Virus record (IMG/VR): IMGVR_UViG_3300009161_000045
Coordinates: 1-64,000 of that record
Strand: one strand, 5' to 3'
DNA: 64,000 nt
Source: a virus
Every line of letters begins with the position of its first letter. The stretch's first letter is position 1. Below are positions 11,942 through 19,323 of the stretch, one piece after another. The notes under the pieces are model-generated. The model did no database searches. It was not told where the DNA came from and saw only the letters and a list, made by a program, of their open reading frames with translations. A program made the translations under genes and the position numbers.

Positions 11942-12673
11942 TTAAATCCATCTTGGATCCAATGGTAAATCTCTCAGAGAATTATCAAAATTTCCGGGTG
12001 TATAAGAAATTTTGTTTGAATTTAAATGATGTCCAAGAATAGCTTCTGGACCAAAATCCAATACTTGTTTTTCATATTCTTCAAGATGATTTATGACATC
12101 CGAATAGATTGTCATAACATCAGAGTTTCCAAATGCAAATTGATCGTTTGACTGAGAAACCTCTCCATACCATCTATTGCCAGGCATGATAACAACTTGA
12201 GAACTTAGATCATAATTGTTGATATTTAATTCAATTGGTAATCCAATATCAGTTCGTGTTCTAATTACTGCATCATATTTAAAATTATTCTCTTGTTCGT
12301 AGTTTACTCTTAACTGATTAACCTTGTATAGATTATAATACATATTGAATATATTATCGGTACCTATACCTCGATAATCTCGAACAGGAGGCCATTGTTG
12401 AAGATGAACATCGGATATTTCAAATTTTTTAAGAAAATTGTTGTTTGGTAAATTTTCAATTATTTTGGATGTAGCCCATTCAATGTCATAATTAATCCAT
12501 TTATCGTGAGGTGGAATAATATGAGAATTTTTTATTTTTAAGTCTTCTCTGGTAGGACTGTTGGTAAGATACACAAACCAATCTGCCTGATTGTAACCTT
12601 TTAAATTATTTAGAAAATTTCTGAGGTCGCCGGTGAATCTCGGTTCTCCAGGAAGTAGTATAGCTATTCTCAT
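11942..12673 (-). CDS. Glycosyltransferase-like paralogue 2, 243 aa
   Basis: Begins MRIAILLPGEPRFTGDLRNF and is clearly related to the proteins at 6054 and 17251 throughout: NQADWFVYLTN near residue 30, NNFKYDAVIRTRTDIGLP near 130-150, DQFAFGNSDVMTIYSD near 185. The late motif 7 nt before the ATG would give a leaderless mRNA. Transcribed against its neighbours. A role in surface or DNA glycosylation is possible; the substrate is not known. Confidence 0.65.
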   Translation of the reverse strand: MRIAILLPGEPRFTGDLRNFLNNLKGYNQADWFVYLTNSPTREDLKIKNSHIIPPHDKWINYDIEWATSKIIENLPNNNFLKKFEISDVHLQQWPPVRDYRGIGTDNIFNMYYNLYKVNQLRVNYEQENNFKYDAVIRTRTDIGLPIELNINNYDLSSQVVIMPGNRWYGEVSQSNDQFAFGNSDVMTIYSDVINHLEEYEKQVLDFGPEAILGHHLNSNKISYTPGNFDNSLRDLPLDPRWI

Positions 12674-12687
12674 AAATAATATTTATG
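12671..12687 (-). promoter_or_regulatory. Late promoter with start codon in hairpin
   Basis: On the minus strand CATAAATA (12687-12680) ends 7 nt before the ATG at 12673. CATAAAT pairs with ATTTATG, which contains that ATG. Confidence 0.55.
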
Positions 12688-12704
12688 TTAGCATATAACG
12701 ATGA

Positions 12705-12941
12705 TTGATTGATTATTTATTGGCTTTTTTTGCTATCTTCTTCACTGACATCTTTTATACATATTACTTGAAGGCTGTGCATGAAGAGCAAACACTAAAG
12801 GCCAGTTGCTGGGCAACGATAGTCTATGTGGTTGCGGCAGTGGCAATTATAGAGTATAATAGTAATCATATGTTATTGATTCCAGCGGCAGCGGGTGCAT
12901 TTTGTGGCACTTGGGTTGGAATGAAAATTAGAAAGAGATAA
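12705..12941 (+). CDS. Small membrane protein, 78 aa
   Basis: The frame opens at TTG 12705; the ATG at 12701 leads to an immediate stop. Two to three hydrophobic segments are visible (LLAFFAIFFTDIFYTYYL, TIVYVVAAVAIIEY, LLIPAAAGAFCGTWVGM) with a basic C terminus (KIRKR). No clear ribosome site. Function unknown. Confidence 0.6.
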   Translation: MIDYLLAFFAIFFTDIFYTYYLKAVHEEQTLKASCWATIVYVVAAVAIIEYNSNHMLLIPAAAGAFCGTWVGMKIRKR

Positions 12942-12942
12942 T

Positions 12943-13021
12943 CTCCGGTTCGCCTAACCTGGTTATGGCACCTCGTTTGGGACGAGGAATAATGTGAGTT
13001 CGAATCCCACACTGGAGACCA
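12943..13021 (+). tRNA. tRNA-Pro(TGG), second copy
   Basis: Acceptor CTCCGGT/ACTGGAG, anticodon stem CCTCG/CGAGG with loop TTTGGGA, T loop TTCGAAT with one T-stem mismatch, encoded CCA. Confidence 0.88.
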
Positions 13022-13220
13022 AAGAACAGCGGATAAGTTACATTATCCAGTATGAGTCGCTAAGGTAGGTACCTAATCCTTAGGGCAAGTAATAGTACAC
13101 AATAGCGATGTAACAGGAAGTAGTGATCTACTCACCGGGACGGGCCTCAAAACGAATCCCACCAAGTTAACTCGCCATGGCACACGGCGTACAATAGGAC
13201 AAATTGTGTGGCACGAATAT
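13022..13220 (+). ncRNA. Structured gene-free region
   Basis: Helices include GGATAA/TTATCC (13031-13048), CTAAGG/CCTTAG, GTAG/CTAC and CGCC/GGCG. A tRNA-like tail (AATCCCACCA) occurs near 13155. No open frame of note. It may be one or two tRNA mimics or a larger RNA. Confidence 0.45.
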
Positions 13221-13294
13221 TGCGGGATAGAGTAACGGTAATTCAGAAGTCTCATAAGCTTCAAATCTTGGTTCGATTCCAGGTCCCGCTTCCA
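13221..13294 (+). tRNA. tRNA-Met(CAT), third copy
   Basis: Anticodon stem GAAGT/GCTTC with loop CTCATAA, T loop TTCGATT, encoded CCA. The acceptor has an unpaired first position (U1/U72). Initiators also lack pair 1-72, but the anticodon stem has no GGG/CCC, so the identity is open. Confidence 0.82.
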
Positions 13295-13299
13295 GTTTT

Positions 13300-13415
13300 A
13301 GGATGCATCCAGCAAACACTTTTTGCCACCAAAATCAGGCAGGCCGTGCAATTGGGCACCGTAGTTGAAATAGGGGTTCGATTCCCGGCGATACTACAGC
13401 ATCCTGTTTTCCCAA
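13300..13415 (+). ncRNA. Family A element A4 with tRNA-like insert
   Basis: AGGATGC and GCATCCT close the element, with CAGCAAAC after the left arm and CTGTTTT after the right, as in the other A copies. About 50 nt longer than the rest: the insert holds a GGGG-TTCGATT-CCCG T-arm-like hairpin within GTAGT/ACTAC. Confidence 0.6.
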
Positions 13416-13421
13416 ATTGTC

Positions 13422-13450
13422 TTGACAAGACGCGAGTTTTGTTATACAAT
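13422..13450 (+). promoter_or_regulatory. Sigma70-type promoter of the DUF2828-like gene
   Basis: TTGACA (13422-13427), 17 bp, TACAAT (13445-13450). It leaves a leader of about 235 nt. Confidence 0.85.
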
Positions 13451-13482
13451 ATGTACATGTTAAGAAATTAACAGTAAGTTTT

Positions 13483-13614
13483 AGGTTAGGTACAGCAACT
13501 ATTCATTACTATGGACTGCTACTTATCACATTCGGACATCAAACTCCGAATTTAAGTAGATAGAGGAGTTTCGATAAGTCTCCTCGATAAAAATAAAAAG
13601 TAGACAACTAACCT
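13483..13614 (+). promoter_or_regulatory. Family A element A5 in the mRNA leader
   Basis: AGGTTAG (13483-13489) pairs with CTAACCT (13608-13614). ACAGCAA follows the left arm and CTGTT the right, exactly the A-family layout. The A-to-T change in the left arm is matched by T-to-A in the right. Inside are TCGGA/TCCGA and GAGGAG/CTCCTC hairpins. It may regulate the gene at 13693. Confidence 0.65.
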
Positions 13615-13692
13615 GTTGAATATAGAATGTTAACAGCAATCTTATATTTCATTTATATCGAAAATAAAATACATTCTGAAAGGTAAATTAAA

Positions 13693-15108
13693 ATGAACGC
13701 ATTTGTAAACGCAATCGCAAACCAAGAAGCCCGTACTGCCAATGGCATGAAGGCTCGTAAGTCAACCGCCAACAAGTGTGTTGACCTGTTCTACAACATC
13801 GGTGCAAGCCGTGGTAAGAACATCATCCCTGCATTCACTGCGGCTTATGTTGAAAACTTTGACATGGCTCTGCGTATCGCACAATGGGCTCGTGATGTCC
13901 GTGGTGGTGCAGGCGAACGTGAACTATTCCGTAGTGTACTTGTACACTTGGAAAAGACTGATCCAGATGCCGCTATGGCTCTGTTGAAGAAGATCCCAGA
14001 AGTGGGTCGTTGGGATGACATCTTTGTCTTTCAAACTCCTGCGTTGAAGTCTGCTGCTTACACAATGTTGGGTGACGCACTACGTGCATCAAACGGATTG
14101 GCAGCTAAGTGGACACCACGTAAGGGCAAGATCGCAGCAGAAGTCCGTGAGTTCTTCGGAATGAGCCCAAAGTTCTACCGTAAGAGTCTTGTGGCTCTGA
14201 CCAAGGTCGTTGAAACACAAATGTGTGCCAAGGACTGGGACAACATCAACTTCAGTCACGTACCAAGCGTGGCTGCTCGTAACTACAAGAAGGCTTTCGG
14301 ACGTAACACTCCAAAGTTTGCTGAGTACGTGGCTGCATTGGTTAAGGGCACACCTGGTGTGAAGGTTAACGCTAACGCGATTTTCCCACACGATGTGTTG
14401 AAGGGTCTAATTGGTTCGTACAACCGTACCAAGTTGTCTAAGACAGATCTGGATCACATCACTGCACAATGGAACGCTTTGCCAAACTACGTTGGAGATG
14501 CCAGCATCCTTCCAATCGTGGACGTAAGCGGCTCTATGAGTTGCAAGGCAGGTGGTGAAGGTACTGTTACCTGTATGGATATTTCTGTTAGCCTTGGCTT
14601 GTACTTGGCTGATAAGAACAAGGGCGTGTTCAAGGACACATTCTTGACATTCAGTGACAAGCCTGATTTGATGACTCTTAAGGGCGACATCGTCCAAAAG
14701 TTGGATCAAATGGAAACAAGCGACTGGGGTATGAGCACAAATCTACACGCAGCATTTGAAAAGATTCTGAGTGTGGCAGTTAAGGGCAATGCTCCTCAAG
14801 AAGACATGCCAGCAATGGTACTAATCTTGAGCGACATGCAATTTAACCAATGTGTTAAGCATGACGACAGTGCCATGGAAATGATCGAACGCAAGTTCGA
14901 AGCAGCCGGATACACTTGTCCAAAGGTTGTTTTCTGGAACCTAAACAGTTCTGGCAATGTACCAGTCAAGTCAGATAAGAGCGGTGCCGCTCTTGTAAGT
15001 GGATTTAGTCCAGCAATCATGGCCAGCTTGCTGGGTGCGGATGTGGAACAATTCACTCCAGAAGGTATCATGCGTAAGACTGTAATGGTTCCACGCTACG
15101 ATCTGTAA
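13693..15108 (+). CDS. DUF2828-like protein with vWA domain (Ro60/TROVE-like plan), 471 aa
   Basis: Residues 1-260 are helical, with the signature ARKSTANKCVDLFYNIGASR near 21-40, then WARDVRGGAGERELFRSVL and KKIPEVGRWDDIFVF, as in DUF2828 proteins. Residues 270-471 form a von Willebrand A domain: the metal-ion site is seen as IVDVSGSMS near 276, STNLHAAFE (Thr) and LILSDMQFN (Asp). This helical-repeat plus vWA order is that of Ro60/Rsr, which bind Y RNAs and misfolded RNAs. RNA binding is inferred, not shown. GC- and codon-richer than the array genes and highly polished, suggesting strong expression. It has its own promoter, a structured leader and a terminator. Confidence 0.75.
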   Translation: MNAFVNAIANQEARTANGMKARKSTANKCVDLFYNIGASRGKNIIPAFTAAYVENFDMALRIAQWARDVRGGAGERELFRSVLVHLEKTDPDAAMALLKKIPEVGRWDDIFVFQTPALKSAAYTMLGDALRASNGLAAKWTPRKGKIAAEVREFFGMSPKFYRKSLVALTKVVETQMCAKDWDNINFSHVPSVAARNYKKAFGRNTPKFAEYVAALVKGTPGVKVNANAIFPHDVLKGLIGSYNRTKLSKTDLDHITAQWNALPNYVGDASILPIVDVSGSMSCKAGGEGTVTCMDISVSLGLYLADKNKGVFKDTFLTFSDKPDLMTLKGDIVQKLDQMETSDWGMSTNLHAAFEKILSVAVKGNAPQEDMPAMVLILSDMQFNQCVKHDDSAMEMIERKFEAAGYTCPKVVFWNLNSSGNVPVKSDKSGAALVSGFSPAIMASLLGADVEQFTPEGIMRKTVMVPRYDL

Positions 15109-15130
15109 CAGTTATAGAGATATAACTCCA

Positions 15131-15176
15131 AACCCTGCCAACCTCGGTTGACAGGGTTTTTTTTTGAGTGTATAAT
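15131..15176 (+). terminator. Terminator with embedded promoter
   Basis: Hairpin AACCCTG-(CAACC/GGTTG)-CAGGGTT (15131-15158) plus a T-run ends the DUF2828 unit. TTGACA (15148-15153) lies in its right half and TATAAT (15171-15176) 17 bp on, so the next promoter is built into the terminator. Confidence 0.9.
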
Positions 15177-15182
15177 ATAGTC

Positions 15183-15410
15183 ATGTATAAAGTAACTTAT
15201 GACAACATAGAAATAAACTGTTCTTCATTGGAAGAAGCAATGTCTTTCTCAAAGAAGACTAACAAATTTGTAAACATCAAAGGTCCGGACTTCGAAGTCT
15301 GTGGTATATTCGGTGTTGACAGTGTTCGGGATGGTAAGACACCAGATGGAGTAGCATACACATGGAACAAGGCCAGCCGCATTGGCCGTGTCCAGAAAGC
15401 ACTTGTATAA
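15183..15410 (+). CDS. Unknown protein, 75 aa, leaderless
   Basis: The ATG at 15183 is 7 nt past the TATAAT, so transcription should begin at the start codon. Product MYKVTYDNIEINCSSLEEAM..., a mixed alpha/beta small protein with a GPDFEVCGIFGVDSVRDGKTPD centre. No family recognised; soluble. Confidence 0.7.
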   Translation: MYKVTYDNIEINCSSLEEAMSFSKKTNKFVNIKGPDFEVCGIFGVDSVRDGKTPDGVAYTWNKASRIGRVQKALV

Positions 15411-15414
15411 AATC

Positions 15415-15975
15415 ATGGATAAAAATCTCGAATCTTATGTAAGAGTATATACAGATGTGTTTAGCCATGATTTTTGTAAACAAGCCGTAGAAGAACTAAA
15501 AAATTCAAATTTTGAAATTCATAGATTTTATGACCCTAAAAAAAATTCATATCAATCATTTGATAAAGAATTATCGGTAAGCAATTATAAAATTTCAAGA
15601 GAGGTAGAATTATATGAAGGAGTATGGAATTCCTTACAAAATTATGTATATGATTTTAAATTTCCATGGTTCGCCGGATGGAATGGTTTCCTTGAAATAC
15701 GATTCAACCAGTACAAAATAAATACCCAAATGGCAGAACATTGTGATCACATTCATAGCATGTTTGATGGACAGAGAAAAGGAATACCGGTTTTGAGCGT
15801 GGTAGGAGTATTAAACGACGATTACGAAGGTGGTGAGTTTATTATGTGGCAGGACACCAAAATAGAACTTATAACCGGAGATGTTTTGATATTTCCTTCT
15901 AATTTCTTGTACCCCCACCGTGTAAATGAAGTAACCAAAGGTACACGTAATACATTTGTATCCTGGGTATGGTAA
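15415..15975 (+). CDS. 2-oxoglutarate/Fe(II) dioxygenase, 186 aa
   Basis: Prolyl-4-hydroxylase-like double-stranded beta helix. The iron triad is visible as H-x-D in AEHCDHIHSM (about residue 110) and the distal His in LYPHRVNEVTKGTRNTFVSW (about 165-184), with the Arg for 2-oxoglutarate 10 residues on. VVGVLNDDYEGGEF is a typical strand pair. Start placed after the preceding stop. Such phage enzymes may hydroxylate protein or nucleic acid; the substrate is unknown. Confidence 0.82.
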   Translation: MDKNLESYVRVYTDVFSHDFCKQAVEELKNSNFEIHRFYDPKKNSYQSFDKELSVSNYKISREVELYEGVWNSLQNYVYDFKFPWFAGWNGFLEIRFNQYKINTQMAEHCDHIHSMFDGQRKGIPVLSVVGVLNDDYEGGEFIMWQDTKIELITGDVLIFPSNFLYPHRVNEVTKGTRNTFVSWVW

Positions 15976-15984
15976 GGATGAATC

Positions 15985-16179
15985 ATGAAAATTAATAGAA
16001 TAGTTAACGAACACTTAAAGGCTTACCAAATTACCCAACAGACTTTGGAAAAGCAAAAGGAACAACAGTTCCAACATGCTGTAGAAAAGAAAAGACTGGA
16101 TAGGATTGAGGAAACCCGAGTCGAAAGAGCCAAAAGATTAGGACTGGATAAAGGTACTAATGTAGATTTAGATTGTTAA
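15985..16179 (+). CDS. Coiled-coil protein with targeting-like N terminus, 64 aa
   Basis: MKINRIVNEHL resembles the N termini of the proteins at 3665 and 20550 (M-x-I-x-x-[LI]-[VIL]-x-E). The rest is a charged Gln/Lys/Glu helix. Possibly packaged in the head. No late promoter directly upstream. Confidence 0.6.
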   Translation: MKINRIVNEHLKAYQITQQTLEKQKEQQFQHAVEKKRLDRIEETRVERAKRLGLDKGTNVDLDC

Positions 16180-16193
16180 CAGAAAGGTAAATC

Positions 16194-16430
16194 ATGACAT
16201 ATAGAACAATTACCACAGATGTTGAAGTTGACTTGTCAGAGTTCGACACTGAGGATCTTATCGAAGAGTTAGAAGACCGGGGAGAATGGCCCGGAATCAG
16301 TTCCGGTGACGTTCAATTTGATGCTAAAGAATTGCTGGAAACAATCTGGAAGAAGCGTCGACTGGGAAACCACGATTACCAAACAGAACTGGACCAGTTG
16401 ATCTATGCTGTATTAGGTCATGTCATATAA
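16194..16430 (+). CDS. Acidic unknown protein, 78 aa
   Basis: The ATG follows AGAAAGGTAAATC. Acidic N-terminal half (DLSEFDTEDLIEELEDRGEW), helical C-terminal half. Its stop TAA overlaps the next ATG by one base, so the two are coupled. No family recognised. Confidence 0.7.
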   Translation: MTYRTITTDVEVDLSEFDTEDLIEELEDRGEWPGISSGDVQFDAKELLETIWKKRRLGNHDYQTELDQLIYAVLGHVI

Positions 16431-16543
16431 TGTATATTACCAACCAGCGCGGCGACATTAAATTGCCATATGAACCCGGATTGTTAGAATGGTTGAATGA
16501 GAAATATCCATATTCAAAATATCGTATCGTAGAAAGTAAATAA
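16430..16543 (+). CDS. Unknown protein, 37 aa
   Basis: Starts in TAATG overlap with the upstream stop and ends in TAATG overlap with the kinase gene. Product MYITNQRGDIKLPYEPGLLE... Coupling on both sides supports a real gene despite its size. Confidence 0.6.
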   Translation: MYITNQRGDIKLPYEPGLLEWLNEKYPYSKYRIVESK

Positions 16544-17004
16544 TGCCAAAATTGTATATGTTGGTTGGAGTGCCGTGTTCCGGTAAAAGTTCGTGGCATT
16601 GTGATCAAGAATGGCTGCAGGATGCTGCTTATATCTCCACAGATCGCTATGTTGAAGAATACGCTAAGAATGCAGGCAAGACCTACAGCGAAGTCTTTAA
16701 AGAAGTCATGCCCGAATGCGTGAAATACATGACCGGAGATGTTGTCCATGCCCGTGAAGCAGGGCAAGATATCGTTTGGGATCAGACCAGCACCACTGTG
16801 GCGAGTCGTGCTCGTAAGTTCAAGATGTTGCCCGATTACTATTCTATCGCAGTGGTATTCCGTACCCCTCCTCGAGATGAATTGGATGTGCGACTGTCAG
16901 GCCGTCCTGGCAAGCATATTCCAAAATCGGTCATCGACAGCATGATCGAAGGATGGGAAGAACCCTCTATGGACGAAGGCTTTAAGGAAATTTGGTATGT
17001 CTAA
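16543..17004 (+). CDS. P-loop kinase, polynucleotide-kinase-like, 153 aa
   Basis: Walker A GVPCSGKSSW at residues 8-17, then STDRYVEEYAK near 38, IVWDQTSTTVASRARK near 78-93 and VVFRTPPRDELDVRLSGRPGK near 105-125. This is the order of the T4 Pnk 5'-kinase domain. No phosphatase half is attached. Nucleic-acid repair is likely, perhaps tRNA or DNA end healing given the tRNA array. Confidence 0.75.
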   Translation: MPKLYMLVGVPCSGKSSWHCDQEWLQDAAYISTDRYVEEYAKNAGKTYSEVFKEVMPECVKYMTGDVVHAREAGQDIVWDQTSTTVASRARKFKMLPDYYSIAVVFRTPPRDELDVRLSGRPGKHIPKSVIDSMIEGWEEPSMDEGFKEIWYV

Positions 17005-17254
17005 AGCAGAAATCGTACATAAAGACAAACTAGGACGAGTATTGAACATTGGAGATGCAGTTTGCTATCCGGATCGTAATAGTCTCGAGTTTGGAACTGT
17101 TAGGAAAATCAATCCCAAAATGATCACAGTTTGGGAAATGGGGTCTCACAGCACATGGTACACAGGCAGTAGAAAATACCCTCAGGATCTAATTAAAGTA
17201 GAGGGTCCAGAAGTTACTATGTATTTGCTCAAAATGAATGCTGCTGGCAATTAA
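16997..17254 (+). CDS. SH3/KOW-like small protein, 85 aa
   Basis: Overlaps the kinase gene by 8 bases. LGRVLNIGDAVCYPDRNSLE and GTVRKINPKMITVWE look like a small SH3-type barrel, as in other short proteins of this window (25573, 27654). Function unknown. Confidence 0.65.
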   Translation: MSKAEIVHKDKLGRVLNIGDAVCYPDRNSLEFGTVRKINPKMITVWEMGSHSTWYTGSRKYPQDLIKVEGPEVTMYLLKMNAAGN

Positions 17255-18069
17255 TGCCAGCTTGGATCATCTATAACGGTTCGACATAGTTGTCTAAATC
17301 CACCGCGTTGATAAGAAATATTATTCACAGTTAAATGATAACCTAACAACGTTTCTGGTCCAAGGTCTACTCCTCGATCATTATACATTTTTATATGATT
17401 TACAAGATCAGTATATATGGTCATATTATCCGAGTTACCAAATGCAAATTGATCATTGATAGGAGTAGATGATCCATGCCAATCGTTATCAGGCAGGATT
17501 ATAGTATTAGGACCTAAATTAAAATTTCTTAAATCTACTTCATTTAATAATGCACTATCTGCCCTTGTCCTAATCACTAAGTCATATTTAAAATTATGTA
17601 ATTTTTCATATTCGGTTCTTAGTTGATTCGATTTGAATATATTGTAGAATTGCGAAAATATCCTGCGAGGGGTATACCATTTCATGAGATCTGATTTTCC
17701 ATACTTCTCGTATAACGATACCACATCCGGCCAGGTTTGACTTTCAACATCCGATATTTCAAATCCTTTAATAGAATTATTAGAAGGAAGGTGTTCTGTT
17801 ATCTTATCGATAGCCCATTTTTTACCATAATTTGCCCACGAATTGGGTATAGTGCCGTGATGAAAACGTGGAGAGTTTTTCTCCCATTCCTCATCGGTAT
17901 GTAAAGTGGGATCCCACTTTACTGTTTTATAAGAAGGATCGGGTGGTGTATAGTTATTAGTTAGATAACAAAACCAATCTGCTTGATCGTATCCTTTTAA
18001 ATTATTTACAAATATACGAAAGTCTCCGGTGAATCTGGGTTCACCCGGTAATAAAATTGCTATTCTCAT
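17251..18069 (-). CDS. Glycosyltransferase-like paralogue 3, 272 aa
   Basis: Third member of the MRIAILLPGEPRF family, with YDQADWFCYLTN, LHNFKYDLVIRTRADSALL near residue 165 and INDQFAFGNSDNMTIYTD near 215. About 30 residues longer than the other two, with an insert after residue 40. Convergent with 16997 (4-base overlap). Substrate unknown. Confidence 0.65.
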   Translation of the reverse strand: MRIAILLPGEPRFTGDFRIFVNNLKGYDQADWFCYLTNNYTPPDPSYKTVKWDPTLHTDEEWEKNSPRFHHGTIPNSWANYGKKWAIDKITEHLPSNNSIKGFEISDVESQTWPDVVSLYEKYGKSDLMKWYTPRRIFSQFYNIFKSNQLRTEYEKLHNFKYDLVIRTRADSALLNEVDLRNFNLGPNTIILPDNDWHGSSTPINDQFAFGNSDNMTIYTDLVNHIKMYNDRGVDLGPETLLGYHLTVNNISYQRGGFRQLCRTVIDDPSWH

Positions 18070-18121
18070 GAAGTATTTAATTAAACACTATTCTTTCAAT
18101 ATAAAGTTTGAAAGTGTTTGG

Positions 18122-18150
18122 TTGACATCTAACGGTTTTTACTGTATAAT
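18122..18150 (+). promoter_or_regulatory. Sigma70-type promoter
   Basis: TTGACA (18122-18127), 17 bp, TATAAT (18145-18150), ahead of the phosphoesterase gene. Confidence 0.92.
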
Positions 18151-18170
18151 AATAACATAAAGGAAACATC

Positions 18171-18761
18171 ATGCCAGCAGTATTTTTAGTCAGTGACACA
18201 CATTTTGGACACAAAGGTGTATGCCACTTCACACGGAATGACGGTGTGACCAAATTACGCCCATGGGATACGCCTGAGGAAATGGACGAGGCCATGGTCA
18301 AGTCCTGGAACGAACGTGTGGGTCCCAAAGACAAAGTCTACCATTTAGGTGATGTTGTTATCAACCGTAAATCGTTGGTCACCATGTCCAGATTAAATGG
18401 AGACAAGGTGTTAATCCGCGGCAACCACGATATCTTTCCAGATGATGAGTATCGCAAGTATTTCCGTGAATTACGGGCATACCATGTGGTTGAAGGAATG
18501 ATCATGAGCCACATCCCTATACATGAAGAATCATTGGGGAGGTTTGGTGTGAACATCCATGGTCACTTGCATGCCAACAGGGTCATGAAGCGTGGCCCAG
18601 CTGCTGGTGAATTTGTTACTCAAGTTGTTGATCCACGGTATCATTGTGTATGCGTAGAGCATACTGACTTCGCTCCTATCTTATTTGAAGATGTTAAAAA
18701 GCGTATCGTCGATGAAGGTGGCGAGATTGGGTTTAGGAGCGGCAACGGTCCTACAATGTAA
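18171..18761 (+). CDS. Calcineurin-like metallophosphoesterase, 196 aa
   Basis: All motifs of the fold are seen in order: FLVSDTHFGHKG (D-x-H), YHLGDVVINRK (GD), LIRGNHDIF (GNHD), MSHIPIH and NIHGHLHANR (GHxH). Binuclear metal phosphoesterase; phages use such enzymes in nucleic acid or nucleotide turnover, but the substrate is unknown. Good AAAGGAAAC ribosome site. Confidence 0.9.
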   Translation: MPAVFLVSDTHFGHKGVCHFTRNDGVTKLRPWDTPEEMDEAMVKSWNERVGPKDKVYHLGDVVINRKSLVTMSRLNGDKVLIRGNHDIFPDDEYRKYFRELRAYHVVEGMIMSHIPIHEESLGRFGVNIHGHLHANRVMKRGPAAGEFVTQVVDPRYHCVCVEHTDFAPILFEDVKKRIVDEGGEIGFRSGNGPTM

Positions 18762-18770
18762 ACAAGGTAG

Positions 18771-18799
18771 TTGACATCTTGATAAAACCGTGCTATAAT
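18771..18799 (+). promoter_or_regulatory. Sigma70-type promoter
   Basis: TTGACA (18771-18776), 17 bp, TATAAT (18794-18799), ahead of a three-gene unit. Confidence 0.92.
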
Positions 18800-18832
18800 A
18801 TTGTTTTAACTAAGCGATTTCGGAGTTGAATG

Positions 18833-19069
18833 ATGAACGAACGAATTAAACAACTTGCTCTACAGGCTGGATTTAATGAATATATCAATGAAAATTTATG
18901 GCCTGAAGAACAACCTGAGTTTAATAACCTAATGGAAAAGTTTGCCGAGTTAATTGTTCAGGAATGTATTGATATTATTGCCCCTTATTCTGTTAGAATG
19001 ATTAAACCAGGTGAAAGATACCTACACCCTATTCAAGAAATACAAAAAAATTTCGGAGTTGAAGAATGA
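18833..19069 (+). CDS. FGVEE-repeat family protein 1, 78 aa
   Basis: The second of two adjacent ATGs is used, because its GGAG spacing then equals that of the next gene. Shares KFAELIVQECIDII and the C-terminal FGVEE with the protein at 19066. Helical. Small proteins of this type are common in phages; role unknown. Confidence 0.7.
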   Translation: MNERIKQLALQAGFNEYINENLWPEEQPEFNNLMEKFAELIVQECIDIIAPYSVRMIKPGERYLHPIQEIQKNFGVEE

Positions 19070-19323
19070 ACAAACAAATTCAAAAACTTTATGATCAGGC
19101 TGACAAGTTTGCCAAAGAGAATCGCACACAAAACATTGCTGCCCCAGGCAACAACTACTTTGAACTGTTTCACGAAAAGTTCGCCGAGTTGATTGTTCGG
19201 GAATGTGTTGACAGGGTAACATCAAAGGCAAATGGGTGGGGTGATATGACTGGGTTTGCGATCAAAGAATCTATCCTAGATTGTGCTAAAGATTTGAAAG
19301 AACATTTCGGAGTTGAAGAATGA
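19066..19323 (+). CDS. FGVEE-repeat family protein 2, 85 aa
   Basis: Paralogue of 18833: EKFAELIVRECVDRV near residue 40 and the same HFGVEE end. The codons for that end double as the ribosome site of the following gene (CGGAGTTGAAGAATG). Confidence 0.7.
   Translation: MNKQIQKLYDQADKFAKENRTQNIAAPGNNYFELFHEKFAELIVRECVDRVTSKANGWGDMTGFAIKESILDCAKDLKEHFGVEE

Noticed and set aside
14089-15071. Antisense frames within the DUF2828-like gene
   Set aside because: Shadow frames of a highly codon-biased gene; no starts with ribosome sites.
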